A stretch of DNA of 56,569 bases from an uncultured Flavobacterium sp. (lineage in GTDB: Bacteria; Bacteroidota; Bacteroidia; Flavobacteriales; Flavobacteriaceae): positions 1 through 56,569 of the forward strand of contig CANROJ010000009.1 in the NCBI GenBank assembly GCA_947632215.1, in the 5' to 3' direction. Shown one piece after another: positions 26,774-35,342 of this stretch (position 1 is its first letter; each line of letters starts with the position of its first letter). Under the pieces are notes generated by a model. That model made no database searches. It saw nothing but the letters and a program-made list of their open reading frames with translations, and was not told where the DNA came from. Position numbers and translations under genes: made by a program.

Positions 26774-29215
26774 ATGAAAATTGGTGTACATGATTTTTGC
26801 CAGTCTATACAAGCTAGAATATGCGGTAATGTGTCTTTTGAGGACCTCGTATTAGACAATATTTCTGTAGATAGTAGAAGTCTTGTTCACAGTGAAAACA
26901 CCTTATTTTTTGCCTTAGAGGGACAAAATCACAATGGACATCATTTTATTGATGAGTTAATACAAAAGGGCGTGAAGTATTTCGTTGTATCTTCGAAGTA
27001 CTCAATACCTAAAGAGAAAGATGCAGTTTTTTTTGTAGTTGATAATACTCTTGTTGCTTTACAAAAAATGGCGGCTAATCATAGGTCAATATTTTCCTAC
27101 CCTGTTATAGGTATTACAGGAAGTAAAGGCAAAACAGTAATTAAAGAATGGTTAAACTTTCTTTTAAGTGATCGCTATCAGATTATTAGAAGTCCAAAGA
27201 GTTATAATTCTCAAACAGGAGTTGCTCTGTCTGTACTCTTTATGGAGGAAAAGCATAATTTGGGGATTTTTGAAGCCGGAATTTCCACTACTAATGAAAT
27301 GTATAAGTTACAAGAGATCATTAGGCCTAATATTGGTCTGTTAACCAGTTTGACAGATGAGCATAATGAAGGGTTTGAAGATCAAAAGCAAAAGGTAATA
27401 CAGAAAATACAGTTATTCAAAGATGCTGATGTTGTTTTATTAAAGCATGAGTCCAAGGTCATTGATTTACTAGGTAGTCTACCATACTTGAGTTATAGTT
27501 TAGAAGATAAAGATGCGTGGTTATATGGTAAAGTTGAAGCAGATACACTATGGCTTAAGTGCGGTGATGGTACTGAGTTTTCTGTGGTTTTGCCATTTAC
27601 CAAACAAATAGATATAGATAATATATTGCTATGTATTGTAACAATGTTGTATTTAGGATATGCTCCAGACGTTATTCAAAGTGGTATTGCAAGGCTATTT
27701 CCGGTAGAACTAAGATTGCAGTTAATTAATGGCTCAAACAATTGTACTATTATTGAAGATGTCTATAACGCCGAGTACGCATCTTTAGTTATTGGTTTAG
27801 ATTTTATGGAGAAACATAAAACTAGTATTAATAAAACAGTTATTTTATCAGATGTTATTAATAGTGGCTATAAAGCTGAACAACTATATCCATTAGTAAA
27901 TCAATTGTTAGTAGATAATAAGATTACTCGATTAATAGCCATAGGACCTTTGATTAGTAAATACTTGTTTTCTGTGCGAAATACTTGGTTATTTGAATCT
28001 ACCGATGAATTCTTAGCTAAAGTTTCTTTAGATGATTTTGACCAAGAGACAATTTTAATTAAGGGGTCTCGTGCTTCACGTTTCGATAAAATAGTAGCAT
28101 TACTAGAGAAAAAAACCCATGAAACTGTCCTTGAGGTCAATTTAAATGCAATTAGACATAATTTAAACTTTTACCGATCTAGATTAGAGCCAAAAACTAA
28201 AGTAATGGTGATGGTAAAGGCTTTTGGTTATGGTAATGGAAGTTTTGAAATAGCTAAGCTCTTAGCTCATGAAAATGTAGATTATTTAGGGGTGGCTTTT
28301 ACTGATGAGGGTATTGAATTGCGTAAAGCAGGTGTTAGAACTAATATTATAGTAATGAATCCTGAAATAAGTGCCTTTAATGCAATGTTGGCTTATGAAT
28401 TAGAACCCGAAATTTACAGTACCCTTGAATTAGAAGCGTTTCTTAGAGTTGCTCGTTCTAAGAACGTATATCAATATCCTATTCATATAAAGTTAGATAC
28501 AGGTATGCATAGACATGGGTTTTGCAGCTCAGAACTTCCTGAGTTAATTAATGTTTTGCAGCGTACAAATACAGTTGAGGTAAAAAGTATATTTTCTCAT
28601 TTGTCAAGTAGTGATATCCCTGAATTTGAAGAATTCACTTTACAGCAAATAACTGATTTTAAGAAAAATAGTAAATTGCTAAAGGAATCTTTAAATATTC
28701 AGCCTATTCTACATATCCTCAATACATCGGGTATTTATAATTATCCCGAATTTCAAATGGATATGGTTCGTATAGGAATAGGTCTTTATGGAATAGGTAA
28801 TAGTGCTTCTGAAATGGAACATTTAGAAAATGTTAGCACTTTAAAGACCAAAATAATGCAAGTAAAGGAGTTAGATTCTGGTCAGTCAGTTGGCTATGCA
28901 AGACGTTATATTACCACCCAGAAGGTAAAGATTGCTACAATCCCTATTGGATATGCCGATGGAATTCATCGTTCTTGGGGTAATGAAAAAGGTTATGTAA
29001 TTATTAAAGGAAAAAAAGCAACTATAGTTGGTTCTATCTGTATGGATATGCTTATGGTGGATGTAAGCCATATAGATTGTAATGCAGGTGATCAGGTTAT
29101 TGTTTTTGGAAAAGAACTACCTGTAACGGTAATTTCACAAGCAATAAATACTATTCCTTATGAGATTATCACAAGTATTGCTCAAAGAGTTAATAGAATA
29201 TTTTTTGAAGAGTAA
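26774..29215 (+). CDS. Bifunctional MurF / alanine racemase
   Basis: This 813-residue fusion serves peptidoglycan synthesis. The N-terminal half (about 1-450) is the UDP-MurNAc-tripeptide:D-Ala-D-Ala ligase, with the ATP loop GITGSKGKT near residue 112. The second half (about 455-813) is a PLP-dependent alanine racemase that makes D-alanine, with the PLP lysine in MVKAFGYGNG near residue 481 and the second catalytic tyrosine in VGYARRY. In the MurF half, the stretch after the loop (SYNSQTGVALS, FEAGIST) is normal. The fusion couples supply and use of D-Ala and is characteristic of Bacteroidetes. Confidence 0.94.
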   Translation: MKIGVHDFCQSIQARICGNVSFEDLVLDNISVDSRSLVHSENTLFFALEGQNHNGHHFIDELIQKGVKYFVVSSKYSIPKEKDAVFFVVDNTLVALQKMAANHRSIFSYPVIGITGSKGKTVIKEWLNFLLSDRYQIIRSPKSYNSQTGVALSVLFMEEKHNLGIFEAGISTTNEMYKLQEIIRPNIGLLTSLTDEHNEGFEDQKQKVIQKIQLFKDADVVLLKHESKVIDLLGSLPYLSYSLEDKDAWLYGKVEADTLWLKCGDGTEFSVVLPFTKQIDIDNILLCIVTMLYLGYAPDVIQSGIARLFPVELRLQLINGSNNCTIIEDVYNAEYASLVIGLDFMEKHKTSINKTVILSDVINSGYKAEQLYPLVNQLLVDNKITRLIAIGPLISKYLFSVRNTWLFESTDEFLAKVSLDDFDQETILIKGSRASRFDKIVALLEKKTHETVLEVNLNAIRHNLNFYRSRLEPKTKVMVMVKAFGYGNGSFEIAKLLAHENVDYLGVAFTDEGIELRKAGVRTNIIVMNPEISAFNAMLAYELEPEIYSTLELEAFLRVARSKNVYQYPIHIKLDTGMHRHGFCSSELPELINVLQRTNTVEVKSIFSHLSSSDIPEFEEFTLQQITDFKKNSKLLKESLNIQPILHILNTSGIYNYPEFQMDMVRIGIGLYGIGNSASEMEHLENVSTLKTKIMQVKELDSGQSVGYARRYITTQKVKIATIPIGYADGIHRSWGNEKGYVIIKGKKATIVGSICMDMLMVDVSHIDCNAGDQVIVFGKELPVTVISQAINTIPYEIITSIAQRVNRIFFEE

Positions 29216-29269
29216 AAATATTCTATTTTTGTAATAGAGAAATGGAAAAAAAACTAAAAAAATTAAACT

Positions 29270-29743
29270 ATGGGATTTATTAAAGAATTTAAAGAGTTCG
29301 CTGTTAAAGGAAATGTGATGGACCTTGCTGTAGGGGTGATCATTGGAGGTGCATTTGGCAAGATTGTCAACAGTGCGGTAAATGATGTAATTATGCCAAT
29401 TGTTTCAGCTATCATAGGAACACCTGATTTTTCTAATCTATATGTTGTTCTAAAAGGAGCAGATACGGTTAGTAAAGGTGCTACTTTAGTGGATGCTAGA
29501 GCAGTTGATGGAGCAGTGATATTTGCTTATGGTAATTTTATTACAGAAGTAATTAGTTTCTTATTGTTAGCATTAGTAGTATTTATTTTAGTTAAAGGAG
29601 TCAACAAACTTCGTGAAGCAGAAAGTAAGTTAATCAATAAAAAATTAGAAGAAGAAGCTGCAGCGGAGCCTGAGGCACCAAAAGGTCCAACTCAAGAAGA
29701 GCTTTTAGAACAAATTAGAGATTTACTTAAGAGTAAACAATAA
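29270..29743 (+). CDS. mscL: Large-conductance mechanosensitive channel MscL
   Basis: This 157-residue inner-membrane channel is the last-resort valve under hypo-osmotic shock. The N-terminal helix (FIKEFKEFAVKGNVMDLAVG) and the pore helix GVIIGGAFGKIVNSAVNDVI match the family. A second membrane helix lies near 85-105, and the acidic-to-basic C-terminal coil ends LLEQIRDLLKSKQ. It is slightly longer than E. coli MscL (136) because of periplasmic-loop and tail insertions. It is the second mechanosensitive channel in the window, after MscS at 9517. Confidence 0.95.
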   Translation: MGFIKEFKEFAVKGNVMDLAVGVIIGGAFGKIVNSAVNDVIMPIVSAIIGTPDFSNLYVVLKGADTVSKGATLVDARAVDGAVIFAYGNFITEVISFLLLALVVFILVKGVNKLREAESKLINKKLEEEAAAEPEAPKGPTQEELLEQIRDLLKSKQ

Positions 29744-29760
29744 TTTCACAGATTATAATA

Positions 29761-29790
29761 AAGCCACATTAAATATGTGGCTTTTATTAT
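29761..29790 (+). terminator. mscL terminator
   Basis: A 9-bp stem, AAGCCACAT (29761-29769) and ATGTGGCTT (29775-29783), is followed by TTATTAT. Confidence 0.75.
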
Positions 29791-29834
29791 ATGTATTGTT
29801 AAGAGTATTATTTAAACCATTTCCATAGATAATT

Positions 29835-30446
29835 ATGGCCTTATATAAGAAAATCACTTTACAAGAAGCTACAGTATTGATATGGCAGGTTCAAGAGAGT
29901 CTACAGGAGCTATCATTGGGAGTAAATATGACCCAAAAAAGTAGCCAAAGAATGGCTTCCATGAAATCTTTAGTACATCAAAAAGGATTTTTAGCTATAC
30001 GTCAATTATTGTTATTGGCAGGTTATAACGATAATGATTTGTTTTATAAAGATTGCGGAATGCCATATCTAAGTGATGGACGAAAAATTTCCATTACACA
30101 TTCCTTTGAATTTGCAGCAATTATTATTTCAGACCATGTTGTGGGGATTGATATAGAGAAAAAGCGTGAGAAAATTAAGACGATCTCATCAAAGTTTTGT
30201 AACGAGAAACAATTGCAAAGTTTAGAATCTCAGGATTCTTTAGTAGATGCTTTAACACAAGTTTGGTGTGCAAAAGAAGCAATGTATAAAATGTGTAATA
30301 GTAGAAGCTTAAGTTTTAAGGAACATATGGCCGTGGATTTAAATGGTACTTCTTGGGTATGTAAAATGTCCTTTAGAAAAGAGTTTATTTACTATAGAGT
30401 AGATTTACAGGATTTTATGCTAGTTTATGCTTTTGAAAAAAACTAA
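29835..30446 (+). CDS. 4'-phosphopantetheinyl transferase superfamily protein
   Basis: This 203-residue enzyme should transfer the phosphopantetheine arm of coenzyme A to a serine of carrier proteins. The Mg/CoA-binding signatures VGIDIEKKREKI and WCAKEAMYK are both present, as in Sfp-type enzymes. The upstream KISITHSFEFAAI is also typical. It is longer than AcpS-type enzymes and shorter than most Sfp. No polyketide or peptide synthetase gene is nearby, so the target may be the housekeeping acyl carrier protein. Confidence 0.85.
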   Translation: MALYKKITLQEATVLIWQVQESLQELSLGVNMTQKSSQRMASMKSLVHQKGFLAIRQLLLLAGYNDNDLFYKDCGMPYLSDGRKISITHSFEFAAIIISDHVVGIDIEKKREKIKTISSKFCNEKQLQSLESQDSLVDALTQVWCAKEAMYKMCNSRSLSFKEHMAVDLNGTSWVCKMSFRKEFIYYRVDLQDFMLVYAFEKN

Positions 30447-30490
30447 GGATAATAAAAAAATAATGATTATTATTGTAAAAATTATATATA

Positions 30491-31207
30491 ATGAAAATGG
30501 AAAATAATTTGGGGTATGCAACCCCAGTTGCTAATGAATCTGATCTTGTTAAAGCTCAGTTTTATAAGAAAACATATGCAAATTTGGCAGGAGGAGTTTT
30601 AGTTTTTATTCTTTTTGAAACAATTTTATTGAATACTCCTATAGTAGTAGAGACAATGTTAAGCTTGTTAAGTCGCGGTAACATGGCTTGGTTACTTTTA
30701 ATAGGTGGTTTTATTGCAGTTACTTGGTTTGCTCAAAGTATGGTGTATAAAACAGCTAACAAACCCCAGCAATATGCAGGCTTTGCATTATATATCTTAG
30801 CAGAGGCATTGATTTTTGTGCCAATTTTATATGTAGCTATGCACATGACAGGTGATATGTCATTAATAACGCAAGCTGGTGTATTAACGGTAGCTCTTTT
30901 TGCTGGGTTAACCGGCGTAGTTTTTGGTTCAAATGCAGATTTCTCTTTCTTGCGTTCGATTCTAACTATTGGATTTTTCTTGGCTTTAGGTATAATTGTA
31001 GCTGGAATGTTATTCGGGTTTAACCTTGGTCTTTGGTTTTCTTTTGCCATGGTAGCATTAGCTTCAGGATCTATCTTATATAATACATGGCAAATCAAAA
31101 ATGAATTTGCCGCAGACCAGTATCTTCCTGCTGCATTGAGTTTATTTGCATCATTGATGTTATTGTTCTGGTATATTTTGCGTATTTTAATGAGCAGAAA
31201 TAATTAA
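30491..31207 (+). CDS. Bax inhibitor-1/YccA-family membrane protein
   Basis: This 238-residue integral membrane protein has seven predicted hydrophobic helices. The family pattern is visible in the early KTYANLAGGVLVF, the middle LTGVVFGSNADFS and the last-third YNTWQIKNEFAADQY, which carries the conserved acidic residues. Family members (YccA, YetJ) act as pH-gated calcium leaks or interact with FtsH. It has its own terminator at 31229-31260. Physiological role is inferred from family. Confidence 0.9.
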   Translation: MKMENNLGYATPVANESDLVKAQFYKKTYANLAGGVLVFILFETILLNTPIVVETMLSLLSRGNMAWLLLIGGFIAVTWFAQSMVYKTANKPQQYAGFALYILAEALIFVPILYVAMHMTGDMSLITQAGVLTVALFAGLTGVVFGSNADFSFLRSILTIGFFLALGIIVAGMLFGFNLGLWFSFAMVALASGSILYNTWQIKNEFAADQYLPAALSLFASLMLLFWYILRILMSRNN

Positions 31208-31228
31208 GATTAATATTAAAATATTTAG

Positions 31229-31262
31229 AAGCCGTACTTGTTTTAAGTGCGGCTTTTTTTTA
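31229..31262 (+). terminator. Terminator after the Bax inhibitor-1 family gene
   Basis: An 11-bp stem with one G-U pair, AAGCCGTACTT (31229-31239) and AAGTGCGGCTT (31245-31255), runs into T9. Confidence 0.85.
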
Positions 31263-31277
31263 AACTTTAAGTAAATT

Positions 31278-31913
31278 ATGTTGGAGTTTTTCTTTGGTTC
31301 CTATAAGGATACTAGTAGTCTTGATATTCTACTGGAAGTTGTTGTTTTTGCTTTTGGTATATTAAGTGTTTGGTATGCAAAGAAAGAGAATATTTTGGTG
31401 TTCCCAACTGGTATTTTGGCAACTCTTATTTCTGTTTATTTATTATATAATGCTGGTTATTTTGGAGATATGACTTTAAATATTTACTATTCTATAATGA
31501 GCGTTTTTGGCTGGTATATGTGGGGTAAAAGTAAAAAAGATAGTCGTCCGTCAGTTGCTATTAGTAGAACTAATTCTATACAAAAAATCATCGGTATAGT
31601 CTTGTTTGTACTAACAATTTGTATAATGTACATGGTCTATGTTTTATTTGGTCAAGAGTTGGAATTTGTTAATTATATAGATTTATTTACCTCTGGATTA
31701 TTTTTCACAGCGATGTACTATATGGCACTTAAGAAAATCGAGAATTGGATTTTATGGTTGATTGCAAACCTTATATCTATTCCATTGTATGCCTATAGAG
31801 GTTTGGGTATTTTGTCCTGCCAGTTTATCATTTTTAGCATAATTGTGATTCAAGCCTATATATCCTGGTATAAAATTTTACAACAAACTAAAAATAATAC
31901 CTCTAATGAATAA
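31278..31913 (+). CDS. PnuC-family vitamin transporter (probable PnuT, thiamine)
   Basis: This 211-residue membrane protein has about seven hydrophobic segments and PnuC-family features: FPTGILATLIS, then NIYYSIMSVFGWYMW and late WLIANLISIPLYAYRG. PnuC proteins carry nicotinamide riboside or, as PnuT, thiamine by facilitated diffusion. A TPP riboswitch and a TonB-dependent receptor lie downstream (32388 on), which makes thiamine the likelier substrate. The gene itself lies upstream of the riboswitch. Its last 8 bp overlap arfB, so translation of the two is coupled. Confidence 0.85.
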   Translation: MLEFFFGSYKDTSSLDILLEVVVFAFGILSVWYAKKENILVFPTGILATLISVYLLYNAGYFGDMTLNIYYSIMSVFGWYMWGKSKKDSRPSVAISRTNSIQKIIGIVLFVLTICIMYMVYVLFGQELEFVNYIDLFTSGLFFTAMYYMALKKIENWILWLIANLISIPLYAYRGLGILSCQFIIFSIIVIQAYISWYKILQQTKNNTSNE

Positions 31914-32304
31914 AGATTTACTCTATAAAGAATTACAGTTTAAAGCAGTTAGAAGTCAGGGGCCAGGAGGACAGCATGTAAATAAAGTGTCTTCTAAAAT
32001 TATATTGTTCTTTGATATTGATCAAAGTTTAGTTTTGGATGAGCAGCAAAAAGAATTACTACGTTGTAAATTATCTACAAGAATAAGTAAGCAAAATGTT
32101 TTACAAGTTGTATGTGATCAAAGTAGAAGTCAGCTTAAAAATAAGCAATTAGCTTTTCTTAAATTTGTTGAGCTTCTAGAAAGTATATTCGTGGTTAATA
32201 AAAAGAGAATAAGTACAAAGTTACCATATTCGAAAATCCAAAAAAGGAAGGATGCCAAAATAAAGCTATCTAATAAGAAGGAGCTTAGAAAGAAGTTATT
32301 GTAA
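31906..32304 (+). CDS. arfB: Peptidyl-tRNA hydrolase ArfB-type ribosome rescue factor
   Basis: This 132-residue protein has only the release-factor catalytic domain, with GPGGQ at residues 19-23, and a basic C-terminal tail (KKRISTKLPYSKIQKRKDAKIKLSNKK region). This matches YaeJ/ArfB, which releases peptides from ribosomes stalled on mRNAs lacking a stop codon, the tail entering the empty mRNA channel. It lacks the codon-recognition domain of RF1/RF2. It overlaps the end of the pnuC-type gene by 8 bp. Confidence 0.92.
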   Translation: MNKDLLYKELQFKAVRSQGPGGQHVNKVSSKIILFFDIDQSLVLDEQQKELLRCKLSTRISKQNVLQVVCDQSRSQLKNKQLAFLKFVELLESIFVVNKKRISTKLPYSKIQKRKDAKIKLSNKKELRKKLL

Positions 32305-32347
32305 ATAATTATAAGGGCTTTTTTGTCAAAGGTCTTTAGAAATTACT

Positions 32348-32376
32348 TTGATATTAAATTTATCGGATTAACTTTG
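32348..32376 (+). promoter_or_regulatory. Promoter of the TPP-riboswitch/TonB receptor transcript
   Basis: TTG (32348-32350), 18-bp spacer, TAACTTTG (32369-32376): a full match to the Bacteroidetes housekeeping promoter. Transcription should start a few bases before the riboswitch. Confidence 0.65.
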
Positions 32377-32387
32377 TGTTTTTAAAT

Positions 32388-32460
32388 CTCAAAGGGGTGC
32401 CCAGTTACGGGCTGAGATCATACCCATAGAACCTGGGCGGGTAATGCTGCCAAGGGAAAT
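32388..32460 (+). ncRNA. Thiamine pyrophosphate (TPP) riboswitch
   Basis: The conserved THI-element segments are all present in order: GGGGTGCCC, GGGCTGAGATCATACCC, the ACCTGGGCGGGTAATGC core and CAAGGGAA. This RNA binds thiamine pyrophosphate and normally shuts down the downstream gene when the vitamin is plentiful. A short stem, AATAGACT (32464-32471) with AGTCTATT (32481-32488), follows and may be the expression platform. The regulated gene is the TonB-dependent receptor at 32557. Confidence 0.95.
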
Positions 32461-32556
32461 AAAAATAGACTGATACCTTTAGTCTATTGTGGAATAGTGT
32501 AATTATTAATTTTTAAAAAAAAATAATTGCCCCTTTTATTTGTAAATTCTTTACGA

Positions 32557-34734
32557 ATGAAAAAAAGTATTATTCAATCAGTTTTAGCGAGTTTCTTAGT
32601 TTTTATTTCTAGTGCTTCAGTGTTTGCACAAGAAAATGTAATTCTAGAGAAAGATTCTATTACCCAAAGCGTATTAGATGAAATTGTTTTATCAGCCATT
32701 GTAGCAACTGATAAGACTCCTGTAGCCTTCGAAAACCTTAGTAAAAAACAAATGGCCAAGCGAAATTTAGGGCAAGACATTCCTAGTATGATGGCTATGA
32801 TGACTTCGGTAGTTACCACTACAGATGCAGGAAATGGTATAGGGTATTCTAGTTTTCGTGTTAGAGGAAGCGATGCCACAAGAGTAAATGTTACTTTGAA
32901 TGGCATTCCATACAATGATGGAGAGTCCCAAGGTTCTTTTTGGGTTAATATGCCCGATTTTACATCTTCTGTTCAAAATTTACAGTTACAAAGAGGAGTA
33001 GGTACATCCACAAATGGAGCTGCTGCATTTGGAGCAAGTTTAAATTTACAAACAGACAACTACTCCTATGATCCACAAGCAGAAATAGCCACTTCTTTTG
33101 GAAGTTATAATACACGTAAATCTACTTTGAAATTTAGTACTGGTTTAATTGATAACAAATTTGAGGTTTCGGGTAGATTGTCAGATATTCAGTCTGATGG
33201 ATATATAGATCGGGCTAGTTCTGATTTGAAAAGTTATTTTGTTCAAGGAGTTTATGTAGGTAATTCTACTTTGCTTAAAGCAATTGTTTTTGGAGGTAAG
33301 CAAAAGACATATCAAGCTTGGAATGGAATTGATAAAGAGCAAATGGAGCTTTATGGTCGTCGTTTTAATACCTCAGGATTATATTATGATGATCAAAATA
33401 AAATGCAATTTTATAATAATGAGACTGATAATTATATCCAAGACCATTATCAATTTCATTGGACACAACAATGGCCAAAGAATTGGTCCTCTAATTTTTC
33501 TTTGCATTATACTAAAGGAGATGGTTATTATGAAAACTATAAGCCTAACGAGAGGTTAACTAACTATGGCTTAAAAGATGTACAGGTGGATAATCAACTT
33601 ATTACTAGAAGTGATATTATTCGAACCAAAAGTTTACTAAATCACTTTTATGGAACAGTTTTTAATGTCAATTATGTCAAAGATAACGTAGATTTTATTT
33701 TTGGTGGTGCAATTAGCAAATATCAGGGAGATCATTTTGGAAATATTTTATGGGTAAAACAAGTTATTCCATATAACTATAAACAAGAGTATTACCGCGA
33801 TAATTCTACCAAGATAGATATGAATTTCTTTGCTAAGCTCAACTATAAGTTGACAACCAAACTTAGTCTATATGCAGATTTACAATACAGAAGAGTAAGT
33901 TATAAAGCAAATGCTGCCGAGACTGGTAATGTCAATGATATCTTTGACTTTTTTAATCCTAAGGCAGGACTCGTTTACGATTTTAATGATAAGAATCAGT
34001 TCTATTTTTCTTATGCTCGAGCAAACAGAGAGCCAAGTAGAAATGACTATGAAGGCCCTGGAAAGCCAAAGGCAGAGAAATTAGATGATTACGAGTTAGG
34101 TTGGCGTTATAAATCTTCCAAAGTTAGTTTTAACGCTAACGCATATCTTATGAATTACACCGATCAATTGGTTCTCACAGGAGAGTTAAATGACGTGGGG
34201 GCTTCTCTTAGAGCTAATAGTGGAAGTAGCTATCGTATCGGTTTAGAGCTTGATGCTAATGTATTTGTTTTAGAAAAGTTAATTTGGTCGCCAAGTATAA
34301 GCTTAAGTAGTAATAAGAATAGAAATTATAAGGAGATGTGGTTAGGTAAACAAACAGATTTTGGAAAAACTGCCATTTCATTCTCTCCTAATTTAGTGGC
34401 CTCGAACACTCTTAGCTATCTTCCGTATAAAGATGTAACTGTCTCACTTTTAACCAGGTATGTTTCCTCTCAATATATGTCTAATTTAGAAAGTGAAAAC
34501 TCTAAACTGGATTCATATTTTGTTAACGATTTAAATATTGCCTATACTATGAAACTTAATACTTGGGTAAAAAGTATCGAGTTCTCATTGTTGGCCAATA
34601 ATTTGTTTAACGTTAAGTATATCTCAAATGGATACTACTGGTCCTATTTTGACGGAACTTCTATGGTTGATGGAGCTGGTTATTATCCCCAAGCAGAATT
34701 TAATATTCTTGCAGGAGTAGTTATTAAGTTTTAA
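32557..34734 (+). CDS. TonB-dependent outer-membrane receptor, probable thiamine uptake
   Basis: I place the start at the ATG at 32557, which opens a signal peptide MKKSIIQSVLASFLVF ending near VFAQ; the open frame reaches back to a TTG at 32527 without signal-like sequence. The product has 725 residues. The plug domain contains FRVRGSDATRVNVTLNG and NGAAAFGASLNL; the rest is barrel, ending in aromatic-rich strands and a terminal Phe (GVVIKF). Energy comes from TonB-ExbBD. The TPP riboswitch directly upstream indicates thiamine or a precursor as substrate. The last 4 bp overlap the convergent lipoprotein gene. Confidence 0.92.
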   Translation: MKKSIIQSVLASFLVFISSASVFAQENVILEKDSITQSVLDEIVLSAIVATDKTPVAFENLSKKQMAKRNLGQDIPSMMAMMTSVVTTTDAGNGIGYSSFRVRGSDATRVNVTLNGIPYNDGESQGSFWVNMPDFTSSVQNLQLQRGVGTSTNGAAAFGASLNLQTDNYSYDPQAEIATSFGSYNTRKSTLKFSTGLIDNKFEVSGRLSDIQSDGYIDRASSDLKSYFVQGVYVGNSTLLKAIVFGGKQKTYQAWNGIDKEQMELYGRRFNTSGLYYDDQNKMQFYNNETDNYIQDHYQFHWTQQWPKNWSSNFSLHYTKGDGYYENYKPNERLTNYGLKDVQVDNQLITRSDIIRTKSLLNHFYGTVFNVNYVKDNVDFIFGGAISKYQGDHFGNILWVKQVIPYNYKQEYYRDNSTKIDMNFFAKLNYKLTTKLSLYADLQYRRVSYKANAAETGNVNDIFDFFNPKAGLVYDFNDKNQFYFSYARANREPSRNDYEGPGKPKAEKLDDYELGWRYKSSKVSFNANAYLMNYTDQLVLTGELNDVGASLRANSGSSYRIGLELDANVFVLEKLIWSPSISLSSNKNRNYKEMWLGKQTDFGKTAISFSPNLVASNTLSYLPYKDVTVSLLTRYVSSQYMSNLESENSKLDSYFVNDLNIAYTMKLNTWVKSIEFSLLANNLFNVKYISNGYYWSYFDGTSMVDGAGYYPQAEFNILAGVVIKF

Positions 34735-35192
34735 TAAACAATACTTATAGTGTTGGAGTCTCTAGAACTTTGGACTGGATATGGCTTTAGAGGATAGTAT
34801 TTTTGGCTTTGATCCAAAGGACTTCCGTCTCTTAAGCTATAGGCAAATTCTTTGCCATTGTGATAAGAGATGTCTTTACAGACAACAATTAAACTTGTAG
34901 GAGTTTGTCTATGTAGATGAGAGTTCCTTCCATTGGGTTTATGGTTTGGACATGTTAACTCATAGCCTTGGAAATATCCACCAGCATTTCTAATAGCAAT
35001 ACCTGTAATACCATAATTATTTGTTATGTAGACTCCATCAGGAAGTCTTACTTGATTTGCAGCGGGTGACCTAAGATCCAAGGTAAAATTAACAGAAACT
35101 GCAGGTAAGTTAGGATTGTAATAACCCATCTGGTCATTTGAGCAACTCACAGATGTAAAGACAATTATTAAGACAATTAGTAACTTTTTCAT
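34731..35192 (-). CDS. Small lipoprotein with Rieske-like motif remnants
   Basis: This 153-residue protein has a lipoprotein signal ending in TSVSC. The mature part contains CPNH and, about 25 residues later, VCKDISYH, then a KYYPLKPYPV tail. This resembles flavobacterial Rieske-like lipoproteins, but the second ligand pair (normally CxxH or CxCD-type) is altered, so a [2Fe-2S] cluster is doubtful. It converges on the TonB receptor gene with a 4-bp overlap. Its promoter region is shared with the divergent greA promoter. Function unknown. Confidence 0.6.
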   Translation of the reverse strand: MKKLLIVLIIVFTSVSCSNDQMGYYNPNLPAVSVNFTLDLRSPAANQVRLPDGVYITNNYGITGIAIRNAGGYFQGYELTCPNHKPNGRNSHLHRQTPTSLIVVCKDISYHNGKEFAYSLRDGSPLDQSQKYYPLKPYPVQSSRDSNTISIVY

Positions 35193-35203
35193 ATGGTAAT
35201 TTT

Positions 35204-35233
35204 TTGAAATACAAATTTAATTAATTAACTTTG
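35204..35233 (+). promoter_or_regulatory. greA promoter
   Basis: TTG (35204-35206), 19-bp spacer, TAACTTTG (35226-35233) fits the Bacteroidetes consensus. On the other strand TAAATTTG (35212-35219) may serve the divergent lipoprotein gene, so the two promoters overlap. Confidence 0.6.
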
Positions 35234-35295
35234 ACAAAGAGTTAAATTTCGAGTAGTAAGATACTAAATATAAAGAAAAATATTATTGTTGGAAG

Positions 35296-35320
35296 AAATC
35301 CCGTTTTAATGGGATTTTTT
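35296..35320 (+). terminator. Terminator-like hairpin in the greA leader
   Basis: AAATCCC (35296-35302) pairs with GGGATTT (35311-35317), followed by further T residues. It lies between the greA promoter and start codon, so it would act as an attenuator or end a short leader RNA. Confidence 0.65.
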
Positions 35321-35342
35321 CTATTTATATAAACCATTAATT

